Source of the DNA: Gemmatimonadales bacterium
Lineage (GTDB): Bacteria > Gemmatimonadota > Glassbacteria > GWA2-58-10
Length of the DNA stretch: 48,791 bases
Assembly (NCBI GenBank): GCA_024278175.1
Contig: JAJRTS010000073.1
Span: 1-48,791 of the forward strand
Direction of reading: 5' to 3'
Part shown: positions 24,107 through 33,407 of the stretch, one piece after another
Layout of the letters: each line of letters begins with the position of its first letter
Position numbering within the stretch: the first letter of the stretch is position 1
Notes under the pieces: model-generated
Told to the model about the DNA's origin: nothing
The model's database searches: none
The model's input: the letters and a program-made list of their open reading frames with translations, nothing else
Program-made: the position numbers and the translations under genes

Positions 24107-26995
24107 TTAGTAGTCAAAACCGAAAAAGAAATTGGTGTAATATCGTGGGCCCAACGAAGGTTTTCCGTGCCGTCCCTCCGTGAGCCAGTTGATCCGCCGG
24201 GCCCTGTCCAGACGCAGGATAAGCGGTCCGCCCAGGCTCATGCGCATCCCGAATCCGGTGCTGGCCAGCAGTCCTGGATATCTTTCGTTCTTATCCCAGG
24301 CGTTGCCCACATCGAAAAACAACGCTCCCTCGATCCCCGGCAGCGGCAGACGGCCGACTCCCAGCCAGACGTCGAGACGGTGCCAGAGCGGGAAACGCAA
24401 CTCCTGGTTGAGCAACACGCTGCGCGAACCGATAATCGACCAGCGGGGATAGCCGCGCATGGACCAACTGCCGCCCATGATATAACGGTACGGGATCGCG
24501 CCGCCGCTGTAGCGTCCCTGCACCCGGACCGCATAAGTGCTGTAAGTAGTTAATCTAAAATATTTCCTGAAATCCATCAACAACGAAATATTATCCGTGC
24601 GCCCCTCGGTCAGATCGGTGCTGAGCACCATTCCCAGGCGCCAGCGCTCCCCGTCGATCGGGCCGTAGGGCAGAAATATCGCCGTATCCTTGATAAATGA
24701 GACCGAGTTGGTAACCAGCCACGAGTCACGCTTGTAATTCAAAAAATAGTCGTCGCGGAAACTCTTCATCAAGCTCATCCCCGTTTCGATCCGGTAATAG
24801 GGTGAGAATGGGTAGCTGAGCATACCGAACACCCCATGCTCTTTCTCGTAATAGAGCTCATCGCGGATAAAATCCACATAGCGTCCGGCGTAGCGAAACG
24901 CCCCGACACCGTAGTTGACCCTCCCCTTGCGATTGTAATAGGTCACCATCCCGCTGAAACTGTTCCAGAAATCGGCGGTGGAAGTGGCTGAATTGCCCGC
25001 CGCGATCAGGATCAACTCGTCACTCATCAGATCGCTGAACATCAGTATCGCCTGGCCGTAGGTGGTACTGCCGTAATAGGGCGAGGGCGTGTAACCCACC
25101 TGGGCATAGGCGAAATCCAACGTGAAGTCTCGCTTGTAAGGCTTCTTTCCGGCCATTCTCTGTTCCACGTCCTCCCGGTAGTCCTCCCAGTCCCACTGCA
25201 CGACCCGGGTTTCGCGGTCGAGCCGCAGCGAGTCTATAACGGTGTCGGGCATCGCCATGAAATCAATATCAAGCTGGCCCTTGTTGAGCGCGGTAAAGCA
25301 AAATCCACTGTCAGCCTCGGCCCAGTCGAACCCTAACATTCCATTATAGAAATTGGTCATCTGCGCCCCCGTGCCCCGCAGATCAACCATGTAAATATTG
25401 GGCATTCCGTTGCGGTCGCTGATAAACGCCACTTTGCTGCCGTCGCTGTTGAACCGCGGCTGGTTGTCGTTCCAGCGGCCCATGGTCAGGTAGCGTGTTT
25501 TGCGGGTCTCCCGGTCGTAGAGAAACAGGTTACGGTAACCCTGTTCTCCATAAGCCGTGCGGTCGGAACTGAATACCACATAACGGCCATCGGGCGAGAT
25601 GTCAGGGTAGTCGTCGGCATAGCGGTCGCTGGTCAACTTGGTCAGCCGTTCGCTGCGAAGCTCAAGCAGGTAGATATCCGAAAAACCGGACACGCCGAGC
25701 CCGCTGAAGACTATCTCGTTCTCGTCCGGCCCCCAGGATGGCGAGCTGATACCGACCAGTCCCTTGAACTTGAAATGCCGGATTTTTTTATTTTTTTCCA
25801 GATCCCAGATGAACAGGGCGTCTTTTTCGCGATACTTGCTGCTGAAGAGCAGCTTGCCGTTGTTATTGGCGTCCATCCTGGTCTGGAACGGATGGAACGA
25901 CTCGAACTGTGCGCTGCGGCCGCCCCTGACATGCTTGTGTCGGTCTTTTTCATTCGGGGCCAGCAGCACGCTGTAAATATCCAGATATCCGGTGCGGGCG
26001 GAGACAAATGCCACGCGCTGCTTGCCGCTGCCGGGGCTGCGATAAACGGCCGGGTGCATGTTGGCCCAACTCCTGGTAGCCACATCGACAAGGCCGGAGA
26101 CCTCCATCTCCTGCTTATCGATCACATCCGGGTAGTACTTTTTCTTCAGTTGATGGCTCCACCACTTACCGAACTCTTTGAGGCTGATCCCGTAGACATA
26201 CTCGAACAGTTGCCCGAAATCCGGGAACAGCGCCACGTTCTCGTACATCCGCACCAGTTGCTCGTCACCGTAACGCTCGCCCAGCATCATGTGCACCGAC
26301 TGGCCCAGCTTGTAGATAATGCCGCCTCCGGCCAGAATGTCCATCATCTCCAGGGGCGGAACACGATTATTAAGCACCAGATCCCGCACATGCATATCGC
26401 CGCGGGTGTCCCACTGGGTACTCAGGTACTCGGCCAGGCCCTCTGTCCACCACAGGGGCATGCGCGCCTTCTGCCCCCGCGGCCGGGCGCGGTAGAACTG
26501 GTTGGCCTTGCTGATCTGGAACACGTGTACCATCTCGTGCCAGAGCACGTGACGGAAATCCTCGAATGAGCCGTTGAAAGGCAGCACCACCCGGCCTTTC
26601 ATAAACTCGGTAAACCCGCCCACACCCTCGGGGATAAAACTTTCGATCGTGTTGGTCTGCTGGAAATACTGATGAGCGCTGTAGATGATCAGCGGAATGC
26701 GGCGAAAAACATGGTGGTTAAAATCGAACGAGAGCTGCTCGTAAGCTTCCTCGGCCTCTTTAAGAGCCAGGTAGGCGATCTCCTCCTCTTCCGGGTAGTA
26801 GTACAGATCGATATGATCGCTGGAGAGAATCTTCCAGTCGAAATCACTGTACTGGACCTTGTTCTTGCCGAACCCGGTGAACTGGGCGGATACCGTGATG
26901 CTGCAAAGCAAAACCAGTGTGCCCGCCATCAGCAGACAGCGCTGGAGTGGTCCGCCTGAACGTTCCGTACGCGCCACGTTTTTCTCCCTCGCCAC
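24107..26995 (-). CDS. Outer-membrane fusion: MA-type metallopeptidase, TolB-like propeller, BamA-like barrel
   Basis: A 962-residue exported protein. A signal peptide (about 16-37, ending SITVSAQ) is followed by a peptidase-MA-like domain with zinc motif HEMVH (153-157) and WWTEGLAEYLS, whose Glu is the likely third ligand. Residues about 310-580 contain WD40/TolB-type blades (SPDGRYVVFSSDRT, SDGSKVAFISDRNG, ENEIVFSGLG). Residues about 620-962 look like a D15/BamA-type beta-barrel, with many alternating aromatic strands, the YRYIMGGSWSMRGYPRWSI block, and a C-terminal aromatic FFFGFDY. The likely picture is a membrane-anchored protease facing the surface or periplasm. A promoter at 27026-27054 leaves a short 5' leader. 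It heads an operon with the zinc-ribbon protein, rfaE2 and probably the S8 protease. Confidence 0.82.
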   Translation of the reverse strand: MAREKNVARTERSGGPLQRCLLMAGTLVLLCSITVSAQFTGFGKNKVQYSDFDWKILSSDHIDLYYYPEEEEIAYLALKEAEEAYEQLSFDFNHHVFRRIPLIIYSAHQYFQQTNTIESFIPEGVGGFTEFMKGRVVLPFNGSFEDFRHVLWHEMVHVFQISKANQFYRARPRGQKARMPLWWTEGLAEYLSTQWDTRGDMHVRDLVLNNRVPPLEMMDILAGGGIIYKLGQSVHMMLGERYGDEQLVRMYENVALFPDFGQLFEYVYGISLKEFGKWWSHQLKKKYYPDVIDKQEMEVSGLVDVATRSWANMHPAVYRSPGSGKQRVAFVSARTGYLDIYSVLLAPNEKDRHKHVRGGRSAQFESFHPFQTRMDANNNGKLLFSSKYREKDALFIWDLEKNKKIRHFKFKGLVGISSPSWGPDENEIVFSGLGVSGFSDIYLLELRSERLTKLTSDRYADDYPDISPDGRYVVFSSDRTAYGEQGYRNLFLYDRETRKTRYLTMGRWNDNQPRFNSDGSKVAFISDRNGMPNIYMVDLRGTGAQMTNFYNGMLGFDWAEADSGFCFTALNKGQLDIDFMAMPDTVIDSLRLDRETRVVQWDWEDYREDVEQRMAGKKPYKRDFTLDFAYAQVGYTPSPYYGSTTYGQAILMFSDLMSDELILIAAGNSATSTADFWNSFSGMVTYYNRKGRVNYGVGAFRYAGRYVDFIRDELYYEKEHGVFGMLSYPFSPYYRIETGMSLMKSFRDDYFLNYKRDSWLVTNSVSFIKDTAIFLPYGPIDGERWRLGMVLSTDLTEGRTDNISLLMDFRKYFRLTTYSTYAVRVQGRYSGGAIPYRYIMGGSWSMRGYPRWSIIGSRSVLLNQELRFPLWHRLDVWLGVGRLPLPGIEGALFFDVGNAWDKNERYPGLLASTGFGMRMSLGGPLILRLDRARRINWLTEGRHGKPSLGPRYYTNFFFGFDY

Positions 26996-27025
26996 GAATC
27001 TATCAGGAACATACCACGGATTAAC

Positions 27026-27054
27026 ATTCTAAATTAACGGAGCGCGAATATCAA
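27026..27054 (-). promoter_or_regulatory. Sigma70-type promoter for the outer-membrane fusion operon
   Basis: On the minus strand TTGATA (27049-27054), 17 bases, TAGAAT (27026-27031), with an A10 run upstream (27065-27074 as T10 on the plus strand) that could act as an UP element. The start codon at 26995 lies about 25 bases after the expected transcription start. Confidence 0.6.
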
Positions 27055-27187
27055 CCGGGAATGATTTTTTTTTTGCATATCGTTAGTTGTTGTACAGGGT
27101 AACAAAGGCTTTGTTCCCGTGCGCACCGCAGGGGATCTTCGCACTGAGGGGGAAGGGGGAAACCGCTGCTTACCGGCAAGATAAGCT

Positions 27188-27925
27188 TTACAGTGCCGGG
27201 GCGCCTGCCGGGGGCATGGCGATACCGGCCTCGCGCAGCACACCAGCCGCTCCGGGATCGTCTTGATTGACTCTCAGCCGGTGAAGCCCGCCGGCGTTAA
27301 GCAGAAAGAGCCGCGCGCCACGGAGCAGGGCCAGGTCCTGAGCTCCGCGGCTCAGGACCACCAATGCCGGGGATTCCTGCTCACTGCAGGCTGTGAGCAA
27401 CTGCCCGCGGAATTTCTCGTCCAGTTCGGCCAGCGAGAAATCAAGTACCAGCAGACGGGGGTGCAGCAGGAGGAACGAACTCACCAGCACCGCCAGCTTT
27501 GTCGGGTAGCTCAGGCTCTCCAGCGCGCTGTCGAGCCGGTTGTGAAGGCCGTATTTTACCGCAATCTCCTCGGCCAGCCGGTTGGCCAGCGGGACCGGAA
27601 TCCCCTGATAGAGCAGCCCGCCGCGGAGTTCCTCGCGCACGCTGAACCCCTGGAACTGGAACTCCGGCTGGGCGAACACCACACCGGCGCGAATGAGCGA
27701 AGCGAACTCAGCCGGCCGGTCATCCCGCGGCCAGCCGACAGAGCCCGCCGCAGGGCTGTCAAGACCCGCCAGCAAACGGGCCAGGGCGGTCTTGCCCGAA
27801 CCGTTGCCGCCCAGCACAAGAGTGTGACCATCGAGGGGAATTCTCACGTTCAGCCCCTCCAGCACCAGACGATTCGGAGCCGAGGGATAGGCAAAAGCGG
27901 CGTTTTCAAGAACCAGGGCGCTCAT
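27188..27925 (-). CDS. ABC-type ATP-binding protein with degenerate catalytic motifs
   Basis: A 245-residue ABC ATPase most like energy-coupling factor (ECF) or cobalt-type ATPases. Walker A is intact (GGNGSGKT, 39-46) and Q86 marks the Q-loop (VVFAQPEFQF). The other active-site elements are altered: the signature is LSYPTKL (138-144) instead of LSGGQ, Walker B is LLVLDF with Phe163 where the catalytic Glu should be, and LSRGAQD (191-197) lacks the H-loop His. No ECF transmembrane component or substrate-binding protein is adjacent. It may bind ATP without normal hydrolysis, or pair with a functional partner encoded elsewhere. The partial MITE-like repeat begins 17 bases before its start codon. 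Confidence 0.8.
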   Translation of the reverse strand: MSALVLENAAFAYPSAPNRLVLEGLNVRIPLDGHTLVLGGNGSGKTALARLLAGLDSPAAGSVGWPRDDRPAEFASLIRAGVVFAQPEFQFQGFSVREELRGGLLYQGIPVPLANRLAEEIAVKYGLHNRLDSALESLSYPTKLAVLVSSFLLLHPRLLVLDFSLAELDEKFRGQLLTACSEQESPALVVLSRGAQDLALLRGARLFLLNAGGLHRLRVNQDDPGAAGVLREAGIAMPPAGAPAL

Positions 27926-27941
27926 CCGTCATAACCTTAAA

Positions 27942-28010
27942 GAGACCTTTGATTTAAGTGAGGGGGAGAGACAAAACCTTTTTTAGAAAGATTCTTTTCT
28001 CTCTCCCTTG
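27942..28010. repeat. Partial copy of the MITE-like repeat (left half)
   Basis: It begins with the terminal repeat GAGACCTTTGATTTAA, lacks about 19 bases present in the full copy, then continues into GTGAGGGGGAGAGACAAAAC and a diverged inner hairpin ending near CTCTCTCCCTTG. The right half and the right inverted repeat are missing, so it is a decayed copy. Confidence 0.7.
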
Positions 28011-28159
28011 TATAATAGCGATTGTTTGTTAAGATGGAGTTAAGCAGCTGGGAGATCGATTCCCCTTAGGTCTAAGAGGCCGTAAGAGAGCTGGATCCCC
28101 GGTTGCCACGTATTACTTACCGAACAGTCACTTGAGCCGCCCGGAATTCTTTTCAAGCA

Positions 28160-28190
28160 ACAGGCCCGGACCACAGTGGCCCGGGCCTGT
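28160..28190 (-). terminator. Strong hairpin downstream of ccsA
   Basis: ACAGGCCCGG (28160-28169) pairs with CCGGGCCTGT (28181-28190), with CCAC/GTGG able to extend the pairing inward. A U tract is lacking on the minus strand, so it could be a weak or factor-dependent terminator or an mRNA-stabilising 3' end. Confidence 0.4.
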
Positions 28191-28216
28191 AAGATAACCG
28201 ATTTCCCGCCGCTGGA

Positions 28217-29839
28217 TCAACCGTAAGCGTGAAGACCGCCCAGCACACTGTTGCCCACAAAACTGAGCATCGCGAACAGGAACCCCAGAATAGCGGCCAC
28301 CGCGGCCTGGTTCCCGCTCCAGCGCCGCACGTAGCGGGAGTGAAGATAGATCAGGAAAGTGAGCCAGACGATCAGGCTGCCCATCTCCTTGGGATCGTTG
28401 GACCACCACTTGCCCCAGGCATAATGCGCCCAGATCGCCCCGGCTATCAGCGCTCCGAACGTGAAGATCGGGAAACCCAGGCTCACGGTGCGATAGGCCA
28501 GCGAATCAAGCACCTCCAGCTCGGGAATCTTGTCCTGCATTTTCCGCGCGAGCAGGTAGAAGATGGCGAAAATCGGGATGGCGAACAGCAGCATGTAGCC
28601 CATGAAAATCGCCTCGCTGCTCTCGTGCTGAGGAATCAGGTCCGAGGAAAACACCTGCCGGTATTCCTGAATCAGCCCGGAGCGAAGGCCTTGCAGATGC
28701 TGGAAGCTTACCGGCACACCGCTGAACTCGGCCATGGCCTGAATGTGGTCCACCTCGAGTTGCAGCGTCTGGCGCTGCTCACGAATCTCGCCCAGGCTCA
28801 GGGGGAACTGCAGTTGCGTGGCCAGGTCACTGCCGCGCAGCACTTCGGCCGCCTCCTGGGCAGTGAGCGAATGTTTGCGCTCGGCCTGCAGTTGCTCCAG
28901 TTCGATCACCGTGGCCAATCCCTGCTTGCGCCCGTTGATAAACGCCAGCAACGCAGGGGCTTCAAGGGTGCCTCCGTTGCGCTCTGCCTCATGCGCAATC
29001 TGATCCAGGGCCTGGATATCGTGACTCAGGCCCTCCAGCCTGGTGCGGCTGCGGTCCTGCACCGAGGCCAGACCCATACCGCTGATCATCATCGCCAGCA
29101 CGGTCAGGGCGAAAATCAGCCCCCCGAATCCGCCCGTGTTGCCGTTGACCAACTTGCGCCACAGCAGCACGTACACGGGCAACGCCACCATCAGCGCTCC
29201 GCCCAGCGCTCCCACGAACAGATTCAGCCCGCTCAGTTCCAGCAGCACGACACCGGCCGCGTGAAGGCCGAGAATGCCCGCCAGGCCCACAGCGAGCGAA
29301 ACAAGCAACAGGTTGAAGCTTCTCGCTTTGACTCCCCTGCTGATTTCGTTCCAGCGCACGTTTTTAACCAGATACAGAATCCCGGCCACGAACGCCAGTG
29401 CGAACACGGCCTCGCCGACTATCGTCATCGAAACGTGAATTTTCAGCCAGTAGCTCTGCAGAGCGGGTACCAAGGTCATTTCCAGCCGCATCGGGTAGAG
29501 CCCGGCGAACACGATTGAAAGAAACAGCGCAGGCGACAAACAGGCCCCGATAAACAGGCTGCGCAGCTTGTACATCACAAAGAAATAGAGCACGGCCACG
29601 CACCAGGTCAGCACGCTGAGATACTCGTAGCTGCTGGAGATCGGCACCCGCCCCTGGGCAACCCAGCGGATTATGATCGCCACCGTAACACTGGCGAACC
29701 CGGCCGCGATCAGGGTTACTCCCAGGCCAATCAGGATCCGGCTCTTCTTATCCCCTTCTTTCGGGTAGAGGCTGGCAAAATGGGCTATCATCCCGGAGAA
29801 AAAAGTCCAGAGCGTTATCTTATAGAGTACAGGTTCCAT
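28217..29839 (-). CDS. ccsA: CcsA/CcsB-type cytochrome c biogenesis haem handling protein with large insertion
   Basis: System II membrane protein that, with ResB, exports haem and attaches it to apocytochrome c. At 540 residues it is much longer than a plain CcsA. The first half of the domain (1-160) contains LKIHVSMTIVGEAVFALAF with the haem-ligand His. The second half begins near 440 (LEVLDSLAYRTVSLGFPIFT) and contains the WWD-type motif HYAWGKWWSNDPKE (472-485) and the final GGLHAYG. Between them, about 161-430, lie several extra membrane helices and a roughly 150-residue charged, helical loop, where ordinary CcsA has a short linker. It follows resB on the same strand, about 50 bases after its displaced C-terminal codons. 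No cytochrome c gene is near. Confidence 0.9.
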   Translation of the reverse strand: MEPVLYKITLWTFFSGMIAHFASLYPKEGDKKSRILIGLGVTLIAAGFASVTVAIIIRWVAQGRVPISSSYEYLSVLTWCVAVLYFFVMYKLRSLFIGACLSPALFLSIVFAGLYPMRLEMTLVPALQSYWLKIHVSMTIVGEAVFALAFVAGILYLVKNVRWNEISRGVKARSFNLLLVSLAVGLAGILGLHAAGVVLLELSGLNLFVGALGGALMVALPVYVLLWRKLVNGNTGGFGGLIFALTVLAMMISGMGLASVQDRSRTRLEGLSHDIQALDQIAHEAERNGGTLEAPALLAFINGRKQGLATVIELEQLQAERKHSLTAQEAAEVLRGSDLATQLQFPLSLGEIREQRQTLQLEVDHIQAMAEFSGVPVSFQHLQGLRSGLIQEYRQVFSSDLIPQHESSEAIFMGYMLLFAIPIFAIFYLLARKMQDKIPELEVLDSLAYRTVSLGFPIFTFGALIAGAIWAHYAWGKWWSNDPKEMGSLIVWLTFLIYLHSRYVRRWSGNQAAVAAILGFLFAMLSFVGNSVLGGLHAYG

Positions 29840-29887
29840 CGCCGGTCACCTCAGTTGATTGAATGCTTCTGGCCGCCATGAAACGGT

Positions 29888-30106
29888 TCAGGCCCCGGGG
29901 TCGGGGTCCTTGCCGGCCACACGGTCGCAGAGCTGCTTGAATTCCTGTCGGAATGGTTGTTTCCACTTGTAACTTGTGCCGGCGATCCAGGCGCGGCAGC
30001 TCTCGCCCCGGCCCGCCACCATCACCCATACTTGCCGGTGATTGACGTAGAACGAGAGCAGAACGCCGATCACCATCAGCGTAAATCCCAACCAGATAAC
30101 AGTCTG
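29888..30106 (-). pseudogene. resB: Displaced C-terminal end of ResB, after the in-frame TGA
   Basis: Reading straight through the TGA that ends the 30107-31507 frame gives QTVIWLGFTLMVIGVLLSFY followed by VNHRQVWVMVAGRG and a hydrophilic tail, exactly the C-terminal transmembrane helix and HRxVW motif that close ResB proteins. No ribosome-binding site supports separate translation. It is therefore the tail of an interrupted gene, not a separate small membrane protein. Confidence 0.8.
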
Positions 30107-31507
30107 TCAGCGATGGGTGCGGATAGAGAGTCCGGTCAGGTAACTCTTCTCGTAGTCGAGCAAGGTTACATTGTATGGCCCGCCGGCCTGATGGCTGAAA
30201 TCTGGAAAATTCTTGAAAATCCAGTTTCTGGCAATTTCCTGCCCGGCGCGGGTGATCACCACCCAGGCCGCCGGGTTGGTGTCCTCACCCCCTGCAGAGT
30301 TGCCGATATTACCGCCCTTACCGATCTGAAAGCTGCCGGCGAATTTTTCCACCCGCAGCGAATCTCCGCTGCCGCCCAGCTCAACCGCCGGGCCGCCCGG
30401 ACGAACCGTAACCGTTACCGGCGCCGCGCCGGAGGAGTCATTGGCCGCCGCGCGAAGGGTTACGCTCTGCGCTCCACCGCCTCCCGGGCTGTAGGAGCTC
30501 TGGTAGAAATAGACCCCCTTGTGGACCAACGGATCGTTGACCTTGATCAGGTGGGCAAACAGCTCTTTATCTCCGTTGCGCGGATCGAGCACGGTAACCG
30601 TGGACAGGTACGCCTTGGGCTTGCCCTGGGGAGTGAAGTTGGCTTCGAATTTCTCAAGCCGCACTTTCATCATGGCGTTGACGTGAAGATCCTCGGGAAG
30701 CCGTCGCCAATCGCGGTTACGGATTACGCGATCGGCTTGCAGCAGCGGGGTATCTTCGGTTTCAACGCCGAACACGGCAGCCACCCGGCGCGCGATCAGG
30801 CTGGTCTGAAACGAAGGGCTGGCCATGTAGCCCAGGTCCGGCACCTCAATCACTTCGCCGGCGCCCATCCACTGGAAATGCTGGAAACTGAGCATGTAAC
30901 TGATTGCCGCGCCCACGATAATCAGCACTATCGAGATATGGGTCAGGAGCGGCCCCAGGTGGCTGATTGCTCCGCGACGGGCGTAGAGCAGCGTGGCCTC
31001 CTCCCCTTCCTGCTCCCCCTGCCGGGCGCTTACCTTGTAGCCCTTGCCCTCCAGCAGGGTGCGCAGGCGGCTCACAGCCTGCTGCGCGCTCTCCGCCAGC
31101 TTGACAGAGCGGTTGTTTTTCTGCTGGCGGAACTTCTGCTCGCTAGCGAAATAGCTTACGCGGCGGATCCGGGCGATAGTCGCGCCCAGCCGCCGGAGCG
31201 AGCAGACTGAAATACTGAGGCAGAGCATCAGCAACAGCAGGTAGTACCACCAGACAGAGAACACATGGTCAAGACCCGCAATCAGCAGCAACTTACCCAG
31301 CACGAAACCATACTTGCTGATATACAACTCTTCCATCGTGCCCCTGAAACCGTTGGGCGCGAACTGCGGCAGCAGTACACCGATCAGGCTGACCAGGGTC
31401 AGGATGATCAGCAGGGTTACGGCAAACTGCATCGAATTCATCAAATCCCAGAACAAATCCGTCGGACTTTTTTTCTCCGGTATCTTCTGCGCTTTTTTTT
31501 CTGTCAA
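30107..31507 (-). CDS. resB: ResB-family cytochrome c biogenesis protein, interrupted near its C-terminus
   Basis: System II partner of CcsA. The 466 residues carry the ResB pattern: two N-terminal helices (residues about 28-50 and 70-100), a third near 200-220 (HISIVLIIVGAAISYMLS), and a large periplasmic domain with VTVLDPRNGDKELFAHLIKVNDPLVHKG, then FYQSSYSPG. The frame ends with LSIRTHR and TGA. The next codons, in the same frame, encode the missing last transmembrane helix (see 29888-30106). Aligned by eye with family members, the TGA falls where a conserved Gly (as in DPG) is expected, one base from GGA. Without that helix the protein is probably non-functional unless the stop is an error or is read through. 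It is cotranscribed with ccsA. Confidence 0.85.
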   Translation of the reverse strand: MTEKKAQKIPEKKSPTDLFWDLMNSMQFAVTLLIILTLVSLIGVLLPQFAPNGFRGTMEELYISKYGFVLGKLLLIAGLDHVFSVWWYYLLLLMLCLSISVCSLRRLGATIARIRRVSYFASEQKFRQQKNNRSVKLAESAQQAVSRLRTLLEGKGYKVSARQGEQEGEEATLLYARRGAISHLGPLLTHISIVLIIVGAAISYMLSFQHFQWMGAGEVIEVPDLGYMASPSFQTSLIARRVAAVFGVETEDTPLLQADRVIRNRDWRRLPEDLHVNAMMKVRLEKFEANFTPQGKPKAYLSTVTVLDPRNGDKELFAHLIKVNDPLVHKGVYFYQSSYSPGGGGAQSVTLRAAANDSSGAAPVTVTVRPGGPAVELGGSGDSLRVEKFAGSFQIGKGGNIGNSAGGEDTNPAAWVVITRAGQEIARNWIFKNFPDFSHQAGGPYNVTLLDYEKSYLTGLSIRTHR

Positions 31508-31617
31508 GTATACCTCGCCGGTATCGTTTCGGGTTAAACCAGATGGTCCGGAGTGCTTCTTCCTAAGAATGCATCCGGCCCCCGGTTACACAAAGCTGGC
31601 AAACCGCCAGCGGGTGC

Positions 31618-33165
31618 TCATTCCCATTCGATCGTGGCCGGTGGCTTGCTGCTGATGTCGTAAGCCACGCGGTTAACCCCTTCCACCTCGTTGATTATCC
31701 GGTTGGAGATCTGCGCCTGAACTTCCTGGGGCATGCGGTACCAGTCGGCAGTCATACCGTCACGGCTGGTCACCGCCCTTAGAGCTATCACGTTGTCGTA
31801 GGTGCGCTCATCGCCCATCACGCCCACGCTCTGCACGGGCAGCAGCACGGCGAACGCCTGCCAGATCTCATCATAAAGACCGGCGGCGCTGATTTCGCCG
31901 ATGAAAATGGCGTCGGCCTCGCGAAGAATCGCCAGCCGTTCCCGGGTAATCTCGCCCAGGACCCGCACGCCAAGCCCGGGACCGGGGAACGGGTGACGGC
32001 TCACTACCTCTCCGGCCAGACCCAGCTCCCGGCCCACGGCGCGCACCTCGTCCTTGAACAACTCGCGCAACGGCTCGATCAGCTTGAGGTCCATATCCTC
32101 CGGCAGGCCGCCCACGTTGTGATGGGTCTTGATCGTGGCCGAGGGTCCCTTCACGCTCACCGACTCGATAACATCAGGATAGAGCGTGCCCTGCACGAGC
32201 CAGTTCACCTCGCCCAGCTTGCGCGCCTCGTCCTCGAATACGCGGATGAATGTTTCGCCGATAATCCTGCGCTTGCGCTCCGGGTCGATCACTCCGGCCA
32301 GGGCGTCGATAAAGCGCTCGGAGGCGTCGACCACCACCACCTTAAGATGATGGTGGTTGCGGAAGGTGTTCTCCACACTGGCCGCTTCGTTCTTGCGCAG
32401 CAGGCCGTTATCGACAAAGATGCAGGTCAGGTTGTCACCGATAGCCCTGTGCACGAGCAGGGCCGCAACCGAGGAGTCCACCCCGCCGCTGAGGCCGCAG
32501 ATCACTTTCTCATCCGCGGTCTGCTCCCTGATATTCTCAATGTTTTCTTCAATAAACGACCCCGGCGTCCAGTCCGGCGCCAGTCCGGCAACCCTGAACA
32601 GAAAATTGGCGATTACCCGGCCGCCCAGCGGCGTATGGATCACCTCCGGGTGGAACTGCACACCGTAGAGCCTGCGCGCATCATTGCCGATAGCCGCCAC
32701 CGGACAGTTATCGGTGGCCGCCAGCAGACGGTAACCCTCGGGCAGTTCGTCCACCGAATCCCCGTGACTCATCCAGACCTGAATCTCCGGCTCACCCTCG
32801 AACCCGGCGAACAGACTGCCGTAGTCACGGATTTTGAGCATCGCCTTGCCGTACTCGCGCTTGCCTGCCCGCTTGATTTTTGCCTGTTCGTTGAACCCCA
32901 GCTGCTGCATCCCGTAGCAGATTCCAAGCACCGGCACACCCAGCTCGAAAATGGCCGGATCACACTGCGGAGCACCCTCGTCGTAGATACTGGCCGGGCC
33001 TCCGGAGAGAATGACAGCAGCCGGATTTACTTCGCGTAATTTATCATGTGAGACAGAGTAAGGCATGATTTCGCAATACACATGCTGCTCGCGCACCGAG
33101 CGTGCTATCAACTGGCTGTACTGTGCGCCGAAATCGAGTACAATGACGGTCTGGTGCCTGTTCAT
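31618..33165 (-). CDS. guaA: GMP synthase (glutamine-hydrolysing)
   Basis: Converts XMP to GMP using glutamine and ATP in de novo purine synthesis. The start is ATG 33165 with an AGGAAAG ribosome-binding site before it. An ATG at 33204 would add 13 unusual residues. The protein of 515 residues has an N-terminal class I glutamine amidotransferase ([10 protein letters not shown] nucleophile Cys, HPEV catalytic His), the ATP-pyrophosphatase domain with [12 protein letters not shown], and the C-terminal dimerisation domain ([28 protein letters not shown]). It is flanked by resB and the M14 carboxypeptidase, both on the minus strand. I see no purine riboswitch in the 240 bases upstream. Confidence 0.97.
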   Translation of the reverse strand: MNRHQTVIVLDFGAQYSQLIARSVREQHVYCEIMPYSVSHDKLREVNPAAVILSGGPASIYDEGAPQCDPAIFELGVPVLGICYGMQQLGFNEQAKIKRAGKREYGKAMLKIRDYGSLFAGFEGEPEIQVWMSHGDSVDELPEGYRLLAATDNCPVAAIGNDARRLYGVQFHPEVIHTPLGGRVIANFLFRVAGLAPDWTPGSFIEENIENIREQTADEKVICGLSGGVDSSVAALLVHRAIGDNLTCIFVDNGLLRKNEAASVENTFRNHHHLKVVVVDASERFIDALAGVIDPERKRRIIGETFIRVFEDEARKLGEVNWLVQGTLYPDVIESVSVKGPSATIKTHHNVGGLPEDMDLKLIEPLRELFKDEVRAVGRELGLAGEVVSRHPFPGPGLGVRVLGEITRERLAILREADAIFIGEISAAGLYDEIWQAFAVLLPVQSVGVMGDERTYDNVIALRAVTSRDGMTADWYRMPQEVQAQISNRIINEVEGVNRVAYDISSKPPATIEWE

Positions 33166-33407
33166 CGCCGCTTCTTTCCTGGTTCGGCTTTTATGCTTCC
33201 CCAAATGAGCCGGGGGAATAATTTGCTATTGCCGGGTTTTTGAACAGGAAAGCTAAGCAGGGGAGAATTTTATGGCAAGTAAAAACGGGAGAGTGTGGCT
33301 ACCGGAGGCAGAACAGATAATCGGCAGCCCGAATACGGCATTGGGAATCACACTTTTACAAAGAGAGATAGGGGATATTTATTGTACGGACTTTGCAATA
33401 ACCGGCA

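Larger units (their letters stand above)
27926..28216. other. 291-base intergenic region with partial repeat and hairpin
   Basis: Between the ABC ATPase and ccsA on the minus strand this gap contains the left half of the MITE-like repeat (27942-28010) and a strong hairpin after ccsA (28160-28190). The sequence between (28011-28159) shows no gene or recognisable signal. Confidence 0.5.

Noticed and set aside
30107-30109. TGA read as glycine, as in some candidate-phylum codes
   Set aside because: Many genes here end normally with TGA (for example the activator at 15277), so the code is standard. The case is a single stop.
33166-33407. Purine riboswitch before guaA
   Set aside because: I found no conserved junction or paired-loop pattern. 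Only a ribosome-binding site is clear.
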